From NCBI GenBank assembly GCA_030490835.1, contig CM059972.1, forward strand, positions 11,376,264 to 11,440,263: 64,000 bases of DNA. Reading direction: 5' to 3'. The stretch's first letter is position 1; every line of letters starts with the position of its first letter. The DNA comes from Annona cherimola (Eukaryota; Streptophyta; Magnoliopsida; Magnoliales; Annonaceae). Made by a program: the position numbers and the translations under genes. This document shows positions 14,201-24,000 of the stretch, piece by piece. The notes beneath the pieces are model-generated. The model was given only the letters and a program-made list of their open reading frames with translations. It did no database searches and was not told where the DNA came from.

Positions 14201-14920
14201 TAAGACTCATCACCTTCATCCTCCTCCACTTCCTTTTTCCAATCAGTTCTCCTATGTACGGGCAGAATCTCACCAACGATCACAATCCTGGATGGGCTGT
14301 TCTTCCTCATATTCCAATAAAAATTCACACTATGGTCATGAAGCGCGGGGAGAGCATATTTACAACCAACGAAATAGAATGGGTCCTACTCATCAGGACG
14401 TTGATGACAGGCCTAGATATTCTGCACCATTTCATTCAGGTAGTCCTGTGTACGAGTTTGGCAATGTTCATGAAATGATTGATCCTGCTGACAGTACTTG
14501 TTTGCTTGTGCAGGGTCTGGGCATCCAAATAAGGCTCAGGCATCATATGGTTCGGTTCCGTATCAATGCATGCCATCAGAACATGGAAGTCGTGGGTGGT
14601 CTATTCCTCCAAGGGGATTGAATTATAGGCAGCCTGGGCCTTCAATGCGTCCTCCATTGGATAATAACATTTCTGGAGGTTTGTTATTTGGAAAATATCT
14701 GCCACTACATTTATTCAAGATAATTGTTTTATCTGCACATGTTCTTTTTGAATTGCTGTGCTTGCCATATGGATGGTAGCACTTTGTTCATTTCATCTTT
14801 CAAGGTGTCAATATTTTTTGCATGTTGATATCAGTCGTAGGCTCTTGAAAATAATCAATGACTGAGAGGTTGTGTTTCCATGTCTGCTTTGCAGCTCAAC
14901 ATTTCTGGAGACCAAGGTAG
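2205..14920 (+). CDS. HUA2: HUA2-like PWWP and CID protein (ENHANCER OF AG-4 2 / HULK family), 5' end missing
   Basis: Nuclear protein thought to act in pre-mRNA processing of floral regulators (AGAMOUS, FLC) in Arabidopsis. Visible exons: 2205-2281, 7544-9622, 10177-10711, 12706-12814, 12913-13025, 13108-13292, 13391-13877, 13968-14439, 14514-14678 and 14895-14920. All junctions are GT-AG, the phases match, and the sum (4248 nt) is a whole number of codons: 1415 aa plus TAG. From the first visible codon, residues 1-50 are the second half of a PWWP domain (VSEPEKWGYTKDWKKV, then GFCNPADVEAF). A long low-complexity, charged region follows, with a basic patch KKKRNPNRKR that could be a nuclear localisation signal. 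The CTD-interacting (CID/RPR) domain lies at about 855-1005 (WKSFEAVLGTLTRTKENIGR to LKIWLERKTFPESII). Then come an acidic patch, a proline-rich tract (about 1145-1180) and a C-terminus ending FWRPR. The 5.3-kb and 2.0-kb introns carry transposons. The first exon is off-window. Family assignment is secure; which paralogue it is is not. Confidence 0.93.
2555..2842 (-). mobile_element. Tourist-like MITE, copy 1 (HUA2 intron)
   Basis: AT-rich element matching the window's main MITE family in reverse orientation: internal blocks such as CTATAACTACCTTATTTTTT and ACAACTAACCTATCTATTTT-like stretches recur in every copy. The right end reads CAAATACACTC. The left end is diverged, so the boundary is approximate. 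Confidence 0.7.
3165..3485. mobile_element. Fold-back element FB1 in HUA2 intron
   Basis: The two halves are nearly perfect inverted repeats. The left arm (from about 3206 to 3307) runs through TGTGTATATATTTATTTTGG and the right arm (about 3320-3432) through CCAAAATAAATATATACACA, with a short centre around 3308-3340. As a transcript it could form a hairpin over 100 bp long. No open reading frame. It belongs to a family with about a dozen relatives here. Confidence 0.85.
4237..4378. repeat. Direct duplication, 93-bp offset, in HUA2 intron
   Basis: A block of about 48 bp (GGCATACCATTTGAGAATAC and onward to CTGAAAATTA) occurs at about 4237-4284 and again at about 4330-4378 with one substitution near its start (TTTGAG against TTCGAG). 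The spacer itself contains a third partial match (AAGGCATGCCATTT). Confidence 0.85.
4983..5242 (-). mobile_element. Tourist-like MITE, copy 2, with TTA target duplication
   Basis: A 260-bp element with inverted ends GGGTATGTTTG and CAAACATACCC, flanked by TTA at 4980-4982 and TTA at 5243-5245. The 3-bp TTA duplication is the mark of PIF/Harbinger-type insertion. No transposase is encoded, so it is non-autonomous. Confidence 0.9.
6104..6157. repeat. 27-bp perfect tandem duplication in HUA2 intron
   Basis: Two adjacent identical 27-bp units, each CTTATTATGGGGCTTTACTC followed by TTGCTAA, at 6104-6130 and 6131-6157. Identity of the two units suggests a recent event. The sequence is intronic. 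Confidence 0.9.
7351..7460. repeat. 55-bp tandem duplication just upstream of HUA2 exon 3
   Basis: The unit beginning AGGTCTGATCTATTTCATTT occurs at 7351 and again at 7406, each continuing through a TGTAAAA(A)CTA...TGTATGCTTGAT stretch. The first copy contains CCTATGCAG, a potential cryptic 3' splice site, which is CTATTTAG in the second. The real acceptor is at 7543. Confidence 0.85.
10921..11145. mobile_element. Possible degenerate MITE in HUA2 intron
   Basis: AT-rich block whose left end (GGGGGTCATTGGTTGGGAAG) is roughly complementary to its right end (GTTTGATTGGTTATTCAC read in reverse). Internal text resembles the Tourist family only loosely. Boundaries and family are uncertain. Confidence 0.35.
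11692..11706. repeat. Poly-G run of 15 in HUA2 intron
   Basis: An uninterrupted run of fifteen G on the sense strand of the intron between 10711 and 12706. Such a run may be polymorphic or an assembly weak point. Confidence 0.9.
11765..12355. mobile_element. Fold-back element FB2, interrupted by a Tourist-like MITE
   Basis: The left arm includes GTGATCATTTAC and GGTTGGAAATG, then the family core through TGTGTATATATGTATTTTTT. The right arm carries the complementary core (to about 12057) and, beyond the inserted MITE at 12058-12282, the complementary outer end CAGTTGGAAATG followed by GTAAATGATCA. The arms match well enough to define one element split by the later insertion. Confidence 0.75.
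12058..12282 (+). mobile_element. Tourist-like MITE, copy 3, nested in FB2
   Basis: A 225-bp member starting GGGTATGTTTGGG and ending AAACAACCC, preceded by TTA; the right flank reads TTC, one change from TTA. It sits inside the right arm of fold-back element FB2. Confidence 0.85.
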
Positions 14921-15480
14921 CCAATGGCCTATCAACAACACGTAGGTACTGGCATTATGCTCATTGCTGTTCTAGAATTACTGTTATCTTCTGATCATTC
15001 GTTTCTTTCCTGGTGCTACAGATTGTTTCAGAGGCTTGCATATTATATATTCTTTCTTTTCGATCCCCATTGAAGATTAAGACTTTTTTGGAGGACTGAT
15101 GCTGAAAGGATTGCATATTAAAATCCGCAAGCACAAGCGAAGAAGACTTGCATGCTGTCAGCGAAGTTGTATATATGTACTTTATCATCTGCAAATGCAT
15201 ACAACGAAAAGAAGGTAATCATATTATTATAGGGAGGAGAGCGGAGCATAGCTGTATTCTATCTAGTTCTAGCGGTTATGTATTCATTATCTCATCATCA
15301 TCATCATCATCATTGTTAGTTTCATGTTAGGAGAAAGTGTTCGCTTATAAGCCCCAGTTTTGCAATGCGTTTTATTATTTTTAACTTTAAAGCCTCGTTT
15401 CAGGATTCATCATCCGTTCTATTTCTGTTTTGTTGATGTGGATAACAGTTTCTTCATTTCGATGTTTATATATTTACTTG
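14921..15480 (+). other. Probable HUA2 3' untranslated region
   Basis: Sequence directly after the TAG at 14918-14920. It has no long open frame. It contains a (TCA)n run at about 15290-15312 and no canonical AATAAA close by, so the transcript end cannot be placed. Confidence 0.4.
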
Positions 15481-16094
15481 ATTTTTCGTATGGTAATTGA
15501 TTAAGCCCATGTTGTCCGAACCGGACAGTTATTCAGACTTGATTCAGGCCGGCTCGAACTGCATTGTAAAAATAATATAATTATGTATTTTATTATTTTG
15601 ATGCATTTATTATATCATTAATTATTTGATAATCTAAAAATTGTGCTAAAATTTTAATTAATTTAATAATTATATGTAAAACGTATATTATATGTATTTT
15701 CCAATTTTTTTTTGGAAGGTCAAAAGTAGTATTGTCAAAATTAAACCAATAAAAGAGTTTATTTTGTTTCAGCCGGTCAACTGTTTAAAATTAGATTCAA
15801 CTGGTGTATTAGTAGTTTTTGTAAAATATATAGTAGCTTAATAAGATAAAAACTTGAAGTTAGGACAACTGTATAGAAAGTGCATGGTGATAATAGCATA
15901 TTTTTTATATTATTTGTACGTCTTTTAATTATGGAAAATTTCATTTAATAAAGGATTTAATGTGTTTGAAAAATATATTTCTTTTAAAACCTTTTATTAA
16001 ATGATTTGGTAATTTTTATTGGTTTACTAATGTGTTTTAAGTAGAATTGAAAATTGATTTAATGATTTGACAATATTTTTATTGATATATTATT

Positions 16095-16460
16095 AGCGGG
16101 ATCCATGGACAGCCATATCTCGGCTGCCATAGCATGGTGCTATGTCATCCCAAGAATCTCTTTCATGGCTTCCTGGTGTGGCTAACCCATCTTTCCTGTA
16201 CATTATTGCTCATCGGCAACGTTGTCAAGCCCGGCTATCTTCTTCTACAATGCTGCCACCTCATCAGTCCGGCATAGATCCTCCAGCAAGCCCTTTCCAA
16301 AATCAGCAATACCCCTAGATCTAATCTCTTGCAGTTAGCACGACAACCATGTCCTATGGCTTCCGCGGCTGCCATCGTGACCCCCATTTCAATCACTGCC
16401 GTCCATTAGCGCGCCTCCAAATTAGCCGTCTGCCACCGATGAGCGACAAGTAAGAACCGG
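16095..16460. other. GC-rich island without open frame, unidentified
   Basis: A stretch of clearly higher GC than its AT-rich flanks, with sharp edges near 16095 and 16460. Every frame is broken by stops and no product is recognised. It could be a decayed gene fragment or the inside of an unrecognised transposon. The sequence from 15490 to 16094 is AT-rich and shows nothing else. Confidence 0.4.
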
Positions 16461-16507
16461 ACGACCTAGTGGAGCACAAAAATGAAATAATGGGAAATGA
16501 GATTATA

Positions 16508-16775
16508 TTTGGTTGGGCAAAAAAAATGTTAACTAAAACTTATTATAAAAAACTTTTCACTTTCCATAACTACATTTTTGAATTATTTTTCATATTTGTC
16601 TATATGAGATACTGCTCAATTATTTTTCACATAATTATCCATACAAGTAACATAACCATTTTAATTTTATTCTCTTTACATCTCATTATTTTTCAATTCA
16701 CATCACATTATGTTCTATCAATTTGATAACTTTTACTATAAAAAATTTTCATAAAAAAGTTTTGCTCAATTCAGG
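16508..16775 (-). mobile_element. Tourist-like MITE, copy 4
   Basis: Reverse-orientation family member starting near TTTGGTTGGGC and ending near AAGTTTTGCTCAATTC. Internal blocks (CTTTCCATAACTAC, ATTTTAATTTTATTCTCTTT) match the other copies. Ends are diverged, so boundaries are approximate. Confidence 0.7.
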
Positions 16776-16849
16776 GGAGAGCAGCAGGTTGGGAAAAGGG
16801 AATGGTCGTTTAGGATTTTAGGATTATGCGTTCTTTAAAATTCATCAGT

Positions 16850-17210
16850 GAACTGGTTTGATTGGCTAATTCAAAATCCGATCAGATCAGCGGTTGAACT
16901 GATTTGTACCAGCCAGGTAGCTCAACCCGGAATCAAACTGGATTGGACTGGCTAGGTGACTAGTTTTCTGCCGATCTAGTTTAACAGGTCGGTTCAATCC
17001 GATCCGATTTTAACAATATTTGACCAGTTTAACTGGCCGGTTCAATCCAGTTTTAACAATATTAGTCAAATCCAGTAGCGATTTGAACTGTCCCCACGGT
17101 TGATCGTTTCCTCTCGTCTCTACGATCCAATTATCCAACCGCCGTTCCCACGGTTGATCTAAATGTTTGGAATTGGACTGGACCGGGTCTAATTGAACTG
17201 AAAGATGGGC
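16850..17210. repeat. Imperfect repeats rich in GGTTCAATCC-type motifs
   Basis: Two neighbouring copies of a unit of about 45-50 bp, at about 16979-17068, share GGTTCAATCC followed by TTTTAACAATATT. Related GGTTGAACTG, AACTGGATTGGACTGG and ACTGGCCGG words are scattered from 16855 to 17190. CCACGGTTGATC also occurs twice (about 17095 and 17150). It resembles decayed repeat DNA; no coding potential. Confidence 0.55.
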
Positions 17211-17539
17211 TTTTTAATTAAGGTCGTCTCCTATTATGTTGGAATGCCATGTTTCATATCATTTTCCAATATTATACTAAGATACTCTACTTTTGTAATA
17301 TTTGATTGGTTTAATTTTTAATTTATGTACTATGGTTTCAGCCTTAATTGATGAAATCAAAATATTCAGAGTCCATGGCTCCATAAGAAGAAACAACAAA
17401 ATGTACCTTTGCGGAGAGCTAATGTCAGCCACAAAGCTAAGCATGCGAAGGAACAATTACTGACCAACAAGAGTTTAGCGGTAGGATTGTATTTCGTTGC
17501 TTGAGTCTAGTGCCATCTTAAATACTGATGACCAAAGAC

Positions 17540-17822
17540 GTGTGTGTGGGAAGTGATAAAACTTAATGAAAAGTTCTTGGCAAAAAAATTTTTAAAATGT
17601 GAGAAAAGGATATGATACGATACGGATAATGATGAGAAGTAAAGAGAATAAAGTTAAACTATATAGGTTAATTGTATGAGTAATTGTGTAGAAGTGATTA
17701 AAAAGTATATTTGCACAGGAAGAAGTAAATAAATAATTAAAAAATAAGATAATTATAAAATGTAAAAAAAATTTAAATTAAAAAATTTAAATTTGAAAAG
17801 TTGTAGATATTAACAAACACTC
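17540..17822 (+). mobile_element. Tourist-like MITE, copy 5
   Basis: Forward-orientation member, starting near GTGTGTGTGGGAAGTGATAA and ending near AACAAACACTC. The interior contains the recurring ATAATGATGAGAAGTAAAGA and ATTGTGTAGAAGTGATT blocks. Confidence 0.75.
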
Positions 17823-18320
17823 AACTTTTTATCACATTTCCTTCTATTTCAGCTTAGTGCACAGGGCTAGGTAAGGGAATTCCATGGAACCATTCTAAAA
17901 TGAAAAATTTGCCAACATTTTTAGTTTTACTTTCAAAAATTATCGGGTACTTCTTTTCTTTTCTTTTTTTTTTTTAAAAGAGGATTATGGGGTATTTTTG
18001 TAGGACGGGTTAAAGGCAATCTCGTATGATTACTGAAAAAGTCAGTTTGATGCCATAATGTCAATTGAGTAATATTTGATATCTTGACCTAATAAACAGT
18101 AATAAACGTTGGATTAAGATTTTAGGATGACTGTTCGATCAATTTTCATAAAAACTTTAGCTCCACTATATAGTAGTTTAATAAGATCTAAATTGATCAT
18201 ACCTTTTAATGTTATCAATCTAATTAATATGGTTGAAAGGAATATTTGCATTTATCTCTACAGTTTTTCCAATTTTGCAAACTCTACTTCAAACAAGATA
18301 ACTAATAAGCATATTATACT

Positions 18321-18600
18321 TTGGGCATATTTGGGAATTGATAAAACTTTTGAATTAAAAGTTTTGGTATAAAAGTTGTTCGGAAAAGAAAAAATGATTT
18401 GATACGATAGAAGTAATGATGAAGAATAAAAAAAAAAAAAGTTAAAATCGATAGATTGGTTGTATAGATAATTGTGTAGAAATAATAAAAAAAAGGTTAG
18501 TTTATGTAAAAAAATGTAAAAAATAATTAAAATTGAGTAATTAACAATTTTAGATTGAAAAGTTTTAGAGGAAAAGTTTTATTAAAAACACATGCGCCCC
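18321..18600 (+). mobile_element. Tourist-like MITE, copy 6
   Basis: Begins near GGGCATATTTGGGAATTG and ends near ACACATGCGCCCC, with the family interior between. It lies directly left of copy 7, so two members are in tandem upstream of the ISD11-like gene. Confidence 0.75.
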
Positions 18601-18620
18601 TTTAATAGATAATAAATAGT

Positions 18621-18897
18621 TTTTGGTATAAAAATTGTTAAATTGGAAAAAATGACGTGATATGATAAGATTAATGATAAAGAGTAAAAAGAACAAAGTT
18701 AAGATAAATAGATTAATTATATAAGTAATTGTGTACAAATGATTGAAAAATAAGATAATTATATGAGTAGTTGTGTAGAAATGATTTAAAAGTGGAATAG
18801 TTATATGGGAAAATACTAAAAAAAATTAAAAATAAAGTAATTGCAAAGATGGAAAGTTTTTAATCGAAAAGTTTTTCTTGTATCCAAATGTGACCAA
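18621..18897 (+). mobile_element. Tourist-like MITE, copy 7, next to ISD11-like start
   Basis: Family member lacking its extreme 5' end (it starts at TTTTTGGTATAAAAATTG) and ending near CCAAATGTGACC. Its end lies about 127 bp before the ISD11-like ATG at 19025, so it probably forms part of the promoter or 5' leader. Confidence 0.75.
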
Positions 18898-19024
18898 AGT
18901 TAACAAAATGAAAATTATGCAGCCCATCAGAGATTTACAGCCGCCCAAGGCCCAAGTCCTATTACAGCAATCTTCAGACGGTATTTTCTCGTCGTTCGGT
19001 GTTCAAGCTATCTCACTCTCTCCA

Positions 19025-19294
19025 ATGGCTGCTCCGGCGAGAGAAGAAATCCTCTCCCTCTTTCGCTCTCTGCTCCGAACAGCACGATCCTTCCCTGACT
19101 ACAACATCAGAGAATACACCAGGCTGAGAACCGTCGATGGTTTTCGCGCAAACCGTAGTCTCTCCGACCCATCTTCCATCTCCAACGCCTTCAACGACGG
19201 CAAGTCCCAGCTTGAGGTTGCTAAGCGGCAGGCCGTTGTCTACTCTCTCTATGCTCCCAAGGTGAAGAGCGTCATGGAACTCAAACTCCGATGA
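19025..19294 (+). CDS. ISD11: LYR-motif protein, ISD11/LYRM4 type
   Basis: Small mitochondrial protein that, in its family, binds and stabilises the cysteine desulfurase NFS1 in Fe-S cluster assembly, together with acyl carrier protein. The single exon encodes 89 aa from MAAPAREE to MELKLR. The LYR tripeptide position reads L-F-R (LFRSLLRTARSFPDYNIREY), a common plant variation, and the conserved distal Phe is present in GFRANRSL. A second conserved block, LEVAKRQAVVYSLYAPK, is typical of plant ISD11. The open frame extends upstream to 18878, but that part runs into the MITE and does not look like family sequence, so the ATG at 19025 is chosen. No intron is needed. Length agrees with the family. 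Confidence 0.9.
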   Translation: MAAPAREEILSLFRSLLRTARSFPDYNIREYTRLRTVDGFRANRSLSDPSSISNAFNDGKSQLEVAKRQAVVYSLYAPKVKSVMELKLR

Positions 19295-22119
19295 AAGTCT
19301 GTCCGTCCATCCGTGCGTCAACGCTAATGCTTGTATTGGGTCCTAATTTGACGGTTTTGATAGGACCCTATGAATCTGTATCGATGGAAGATAATTTTAA
19401 AATTTTTATGTTCTGATTCTTGGGTTGTGTTGAATACTAGTTCGGATTGCTTGGGGTTGTTTGGGTTTAGGGCATCATCCATGCATGCGACATGAATATC
19501 TCCTATGCGTGTTGATGCAAGCCTGTTCAGCATGATTGGGCTAGTCGATATTCGCAGCTTTCAGGTTTCACATGGTTTTGAAGCTTGCTCATATAGCAAG
19601 GATTGGGAATTTGTGACCTTCATTTTGTGGATTGCAAACTCAGTTTTGCTGGATTACAGTGCTTGTTGTAAGGTTTTTATTAGCTTGAGATTCACTGTCA
19701 TAGATGTTCTGGTATACTTCTAGGAATAATTGGCTGCATGTTTAAATCCATGGGCCGTTTCAGATTAGCGGTGAATGCTTTTTGGCCAAATTGGTGCTAT
19801 AGAGGGAATTTTTTTTTTTTTTTTTTTTTTGTGGGTGTGTGTGAAGAAAACAGATGAAAAAAGTATGTTTCATTTCGTTCTCTCCTGACTCCTGGTCAAT
19901 TTGTTATTATGTAGGAGATGGTTAACATGGATTAATATAACTGTTTTGGAAGAAGTTATCTGCAAATTTCCGCATTTTGTTGATGGCTTTTTAAGTACAT
20001 TTTTTGCATTTGATGTTCTCAGTGAATTTGATCTATGGTCATGTTGGATTATTGCATCTTTAAGCATTTTTTTAATCCCTTTGGCATCCTTAGGGATATT
20101 TTTGGTTGATGCTTCCTGTTAGGAATGCGACAACTCTTGAAAGCAGTCCCAAGCTTTGCCAGAACTCCTCTATATTCCTCTTTATCCTTCCTTTTCTACT
20201 GCTCTGCCCTTCCCATCTTCAGGATTACATGAAAAGTTCATCCTCTGTTGTAGGTTTCCATTTTTCTGCCCATCAACCAACTAGGCATTTGTAATGTAAC
20301 TTCTTGAGCTGGCGGTTATATCTCTAGCCATTGTAAGAATCTGCTTTTATTCCATCCTGCATATATTTAGAGGTGGGAGAGGCAGGCTGACAAAAGAGAT
20401 AGCATTAATCTCCTAACATTTTTACTTTTCTGCACTAACGTGGCAACCACTATGATCAAACCTGCATTTTTCATGCTAACACTCCAGGCTTTCACCAGTG
20501 CTCCAGTGAGAGGCCCTGCTATTATGGGAGTGATCTTCACGTTTTTCTAGCCTGCTTTCTTTATAATTGGCCGAGGTTATCAGTTACTCAACCTTCACTT
20601 TTTTGCTTTAAAATCTCTAAAATTTGGACACATCTACTTTGCAGAAAATTTCAGGTTATCCTACTATTTTGGCTAAGTGTTTAAGATCCTTAACAACATA
20701 ATGGAATGCCATGAAGAGTTGTATATATCTTCAAAAGATATGTCACACTAGTCGTATTATCAATATTTTTCATAAATATAGATGTGTATTTTAAATCCAG
20801 TTTAAGGTTTCATTTTATTTCTTCCATTGTACAGGAGAGTATGTCTTTTACCATTCAAGGCCCGGAATTCACATGGATTTTAATAACTCACAGTTCAGAT
20901 GGCATTCCAGTTTGTAGAAACTAAACTGGAGTTTGTCTGTTAGAAGCAATTCTTCAGTTCTTGTTGCCTGTTAAATGGATAGGATATATTCGACCTATCA
21001 CAAGTGGGAGAGAAACAATCTAGATTCTTTATCCTGATTGTTCTCACACCCACCCAACAGGTGATTTCTAGCAAAGAAATCATTCAGGTTAATTTTTTGC
21101 CCATTCAACTTCAGGTGTCTAACCCTAGTGAAGCTGTTCTTGTGCTTCAGAGTTCAGGTTGATGGTTTTCATACAGGATCGTAGTGAGAACAATAAGACA
21201 AATGTATCAAGCCATCAACAGGTTTCATGATCGTTGAAATACAAGTATTTTTGCATTTTCTATAGATTTTAAGAAGCTTTATCGGCGTTGAGTGGATGGG
21301 TGGATATTTGATATTGTTACAGTGTGGTGTAGTAATAATTTTCTTTTACAACTTGGTTCCAGTGCTGCAAATATTGTAGGCGATTGGCATGGCCTGCTGC
21401 TACACTGAACCTTCTCTAACAAGAAAGCAAGGTAGAAAAATCACCTTTTTGATTCAAACTTTTGGTGGGCTTGTTTCCTAAAAACTGGCAGCTTTTCGGG
21501 ATAAGTGACGTTTGACCACACTTTTACAAAGAGCATTATTTCATATTTGCCCATTTTGATAGATAAACTCTTCTTTTGGTGCATTTATTTATTTGTAGCG
21601 CCCGTCGCGGATGTTATGATGGGCTACACCGCCTTCCTAGCCTTGTGAAATTTGGGCTGTGTTGATGGGTTTGCAGGTCTGTTCTTTAAGCTTCTGAAAC
21701 AGCAGCGCATGGTCGGGATTTCTATTGGTTTTTCAAAATAGAATGTGTTAGTATGAGCGATCTTTAGAAACATAAGTATTTACCCATAGGTTCAGCGGTA
21801 TATTCGTTGGAACAGGGCTGTTTGCACGTGGATTGGGTCATGGATTTGGCAGCATAACGACAGCGTATGTGGTTGGAAACTTCTGGACAGCGCACCACCT
21901 TGCTGCGGCCTACACTCAACAAAACGCGTTAGTACTAAATCAAATAAAGCATAGAAAACGGTTTCGTTAATGAAGTCGCCACTGATCTTAAAGGGGAATT
22001 ATTCTGGGCTTTAATCTTAATTCCATACATATATGTATTTATTCGGGGCTTAAGGGAAATGTGTCTACATTATTTTATAAGTTTTATGTTCCTAAAATAT
22101 TTATATATATTATGTAATT
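19295..22119. other. Spacer after ISD11-like gene; no gene recognised
   Basis: The first few hundred bases may be 3' untranslated sequence of the ISD11-like gene. A poly-T run lies at about 19810-19830. Base composition is mixed and less AT-rich than the region after 22120, which is compatible with an old gene or long transcript, but short open frames (for example 19901-20122) match nothing known to me. See the separate entry for 21590-21958. Confidence 0.4.
21590..21958 (+). pseudogene. Unidentified coding-like relic
   Basis: Three short stretches look coding. At about 21600-21648 a frame reads PVADVMMGYTAFLAL. At about 21688-21728, after a TTGCAG acceptor-like site, it reads LFFKLLKQQRMVGISI. 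From about 21791 a 54-codon frame reads FSGIFVGTGLFARGLGHGFG and continues to a stop near 21968. The last is glycine-rich and hydrophobic like a membrane segment. With simple GT-AG joins the reading frames do not connect, which argues for a decayed gene or for chance. I do not recognise the family. Confidence 0.25.
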
Positions 22120-22204
22120 ATTGAAAAAGAGGGGTGATACCATGTGGCTTGCTACATCGGAATTCCCATGTGACTGACTCATTTACTTATTTTTATATTT
22201 TATG

Positions 22205-22440
22205 AAATTATTATTCTAAGTCAATTTAATTCATATACGAGTTTTACTATTTTTGAATATATATATATATATGTTTTTTTATAATTTCAAACATAGGAGT
22301 ATTTTAGTCATTTTATAGGTTGAAAATGGCTAAAAAAAACTCTTTTGTTTGAAATTAAAAAAATACATATATATTTTTAGAAATGGTAAATCTTGGTATA
22401 TAAACTAAATATACTCAAGATTATATTTTTATAAAAACAA
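22205..22440. mobile_element. Fold-back element FB3
   Basis: Left arm includes GTTTTACTATTTTTGAATAT and right arm the near complement around ATATATTTTTAGAAATGGTA. Centre near 22320 (TTTTATAGGTTGAAAATGG). Family core shared with FB1 and others. Confidence 0.75.
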
Positions 22441-22734
22441 AACATATAATAAAGAAGTAAACTAGGACTCATTTGAAAAATATTCATTTTCATTTTATCT
22501 TGTAATTGCCAATATCTTTTTTAAAATAATGTTAATTTTCATAAGTGTTTACAATATTTTTTATAAAATTTTATTTTTGTTTATTTAAATAAAAATGTAA
22601 CAGTTCTAATTACTATTTTACATTTAAAATTTGTAAATTTTAATTAAATATATACTATTATTTATTTATCAAATTAAAAATTAAAAATGATAATTAAAAT
22701 CTTGATAACAAATATTATATATACTAGGTTTACT

Positions 22735-23575
22735 TTTACGTAATCACTTACATAGAAGCAATTTCATATAATTTCTTTCCTTTTTAATATCTTTGTGTTT
22801 GATAGAAAATCTATTTAATTCATTGTAATTGACATTATTTGTTTAACGATGAGTTTTATGTGTATCGAAAATGCGCATGAGTCACATTTGCTGGACAATA
22901 TATATTTGTAAATTATGAAAAATGTTTAGATTCATTTATATATGTATTAGAATGTAATAATATTTTATACGACTATTTATCCACATAAAATGACATTTTA
23001 GATGATTTAGATGTTTAAAATATAACGTTAAAATTGATATTTAACATTAAATTATTTTATTATGTTGCTTTTAAATATTCATAGATGAGGTTATGCATAA
23101 TGATACTAAGTGAATGAAAATATTTTCATGATAATATAAAGAGAAATGATCTTGTTAGCCTGGGTTAAGCAAATGTCATATTTAGTCTATTTCAAAGAAT
23201 CCATTTACAACATTTTTTTAAAATTTTCTTATTCATACAATTACTTATTTAAGTATATTTAACATATAAAAAATCAAGTTTTTGCCATTTTTGGATGTGT
23301 ATATATGTATCCAAAAAATGGTAAAACTTAATTTATATATTAAACATACTTAGATAAATAAGTGTATAAAAAAAACAATAGAATGTTGTAAATAGATTTT
23401 TTGAAGTCAGCTAAGTGAGACCATTTGCTTAGTGTAAGAATAGGATCATTTATGTAATATAAATAATTTAAAATACTATAGTAAAGTAGATTTTTCATCA
23501 AACATTAGGATATTAAAAACAACAAGAATGGTATAAAAGACGAGTTTTATGAAAGCATAACTCATATAAATTAAT
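22735..23575. mobile_element. Long-TIR element of third family (C1), split by FB4
   Basis: Matches the family at 24890, 30766 and 62255: the left part contains TGTTTGATAGAAAATCTATT and, further on, AAATTATGAAAAATGTTTAG and ATGTATTAGAATGTAATAAT. The right end (about 23450-23575) carries the complement of the left end, TTTTTCATCAAACATTAGGA. FB4 lies between these parts. Confidence 0.65.
23150..23445. mobile_element. Fold-back element FB4, nested in C1
   Basis: Begins AAATGATC TTGTTAGCC and ends with AGGATCATTT, so the extreme ends are inverted. The core arms pair through GTATATATGTATCC and the central CCAAAAAATGG. It interrupts the C1 element, so it inserted later. Confidence 0.75.
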
Positions 23576-23689
23576 TTTAAAACTTATAAGGGTATTTTAG
23601 TCTTTTGTTCACATTTTAGTTATCTGCATCCAATAAATTTGATAATTTCAAATCACTTGGTTTTAGCTACATCGAATAGCGGAACCGAC

Positions 23690-24000
23690 TTAATGCACCC
23701 GTGCATTCAACCTTAGTGTACCCAGGTGTGAAAATTTTTTTATACAAGTGTTAATCTAGGTGTATTTAACATGTGCATCAATTTTTAACATTTTTGAAAA
23801 TTTTTATATATTTATTTTCGATTTTTTGTATCAATTTTTACTATTTTTAAATATTTTTAGATATTTATTTTTAATTTTTTAAAATCAGCGATATTTTCGT
23901 AATTTATAATATATCTAGATTAACACTTGAATAAAAAATATTTCAAAAAAAAGTATAAAAAATAAGTTTTTGCACTCAGGTGCACTAGATCAGGACTCAT
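23690..24000. mobile_element. Fold-back element FB5
   Basis: Outer ends GTACCCAGGTGTG and CACTCAGGTGCACT are roughly inverted, and inner parts carry the family word GTTAATCTAGGTGTATTTAA at left and ATCTAGATTAACACTTGAAT at right. The middle is rearranged, with a second ATTTTTACTATTTTTAAATA block. Confidence 0.65.

Noticed and set aside
18878..19024. N-terminal extension of the ISD11-like protein
   Set aside because: The open frame continues upstream into the MITE and lacks family sequence; the Met at 19025 gives the usual length.
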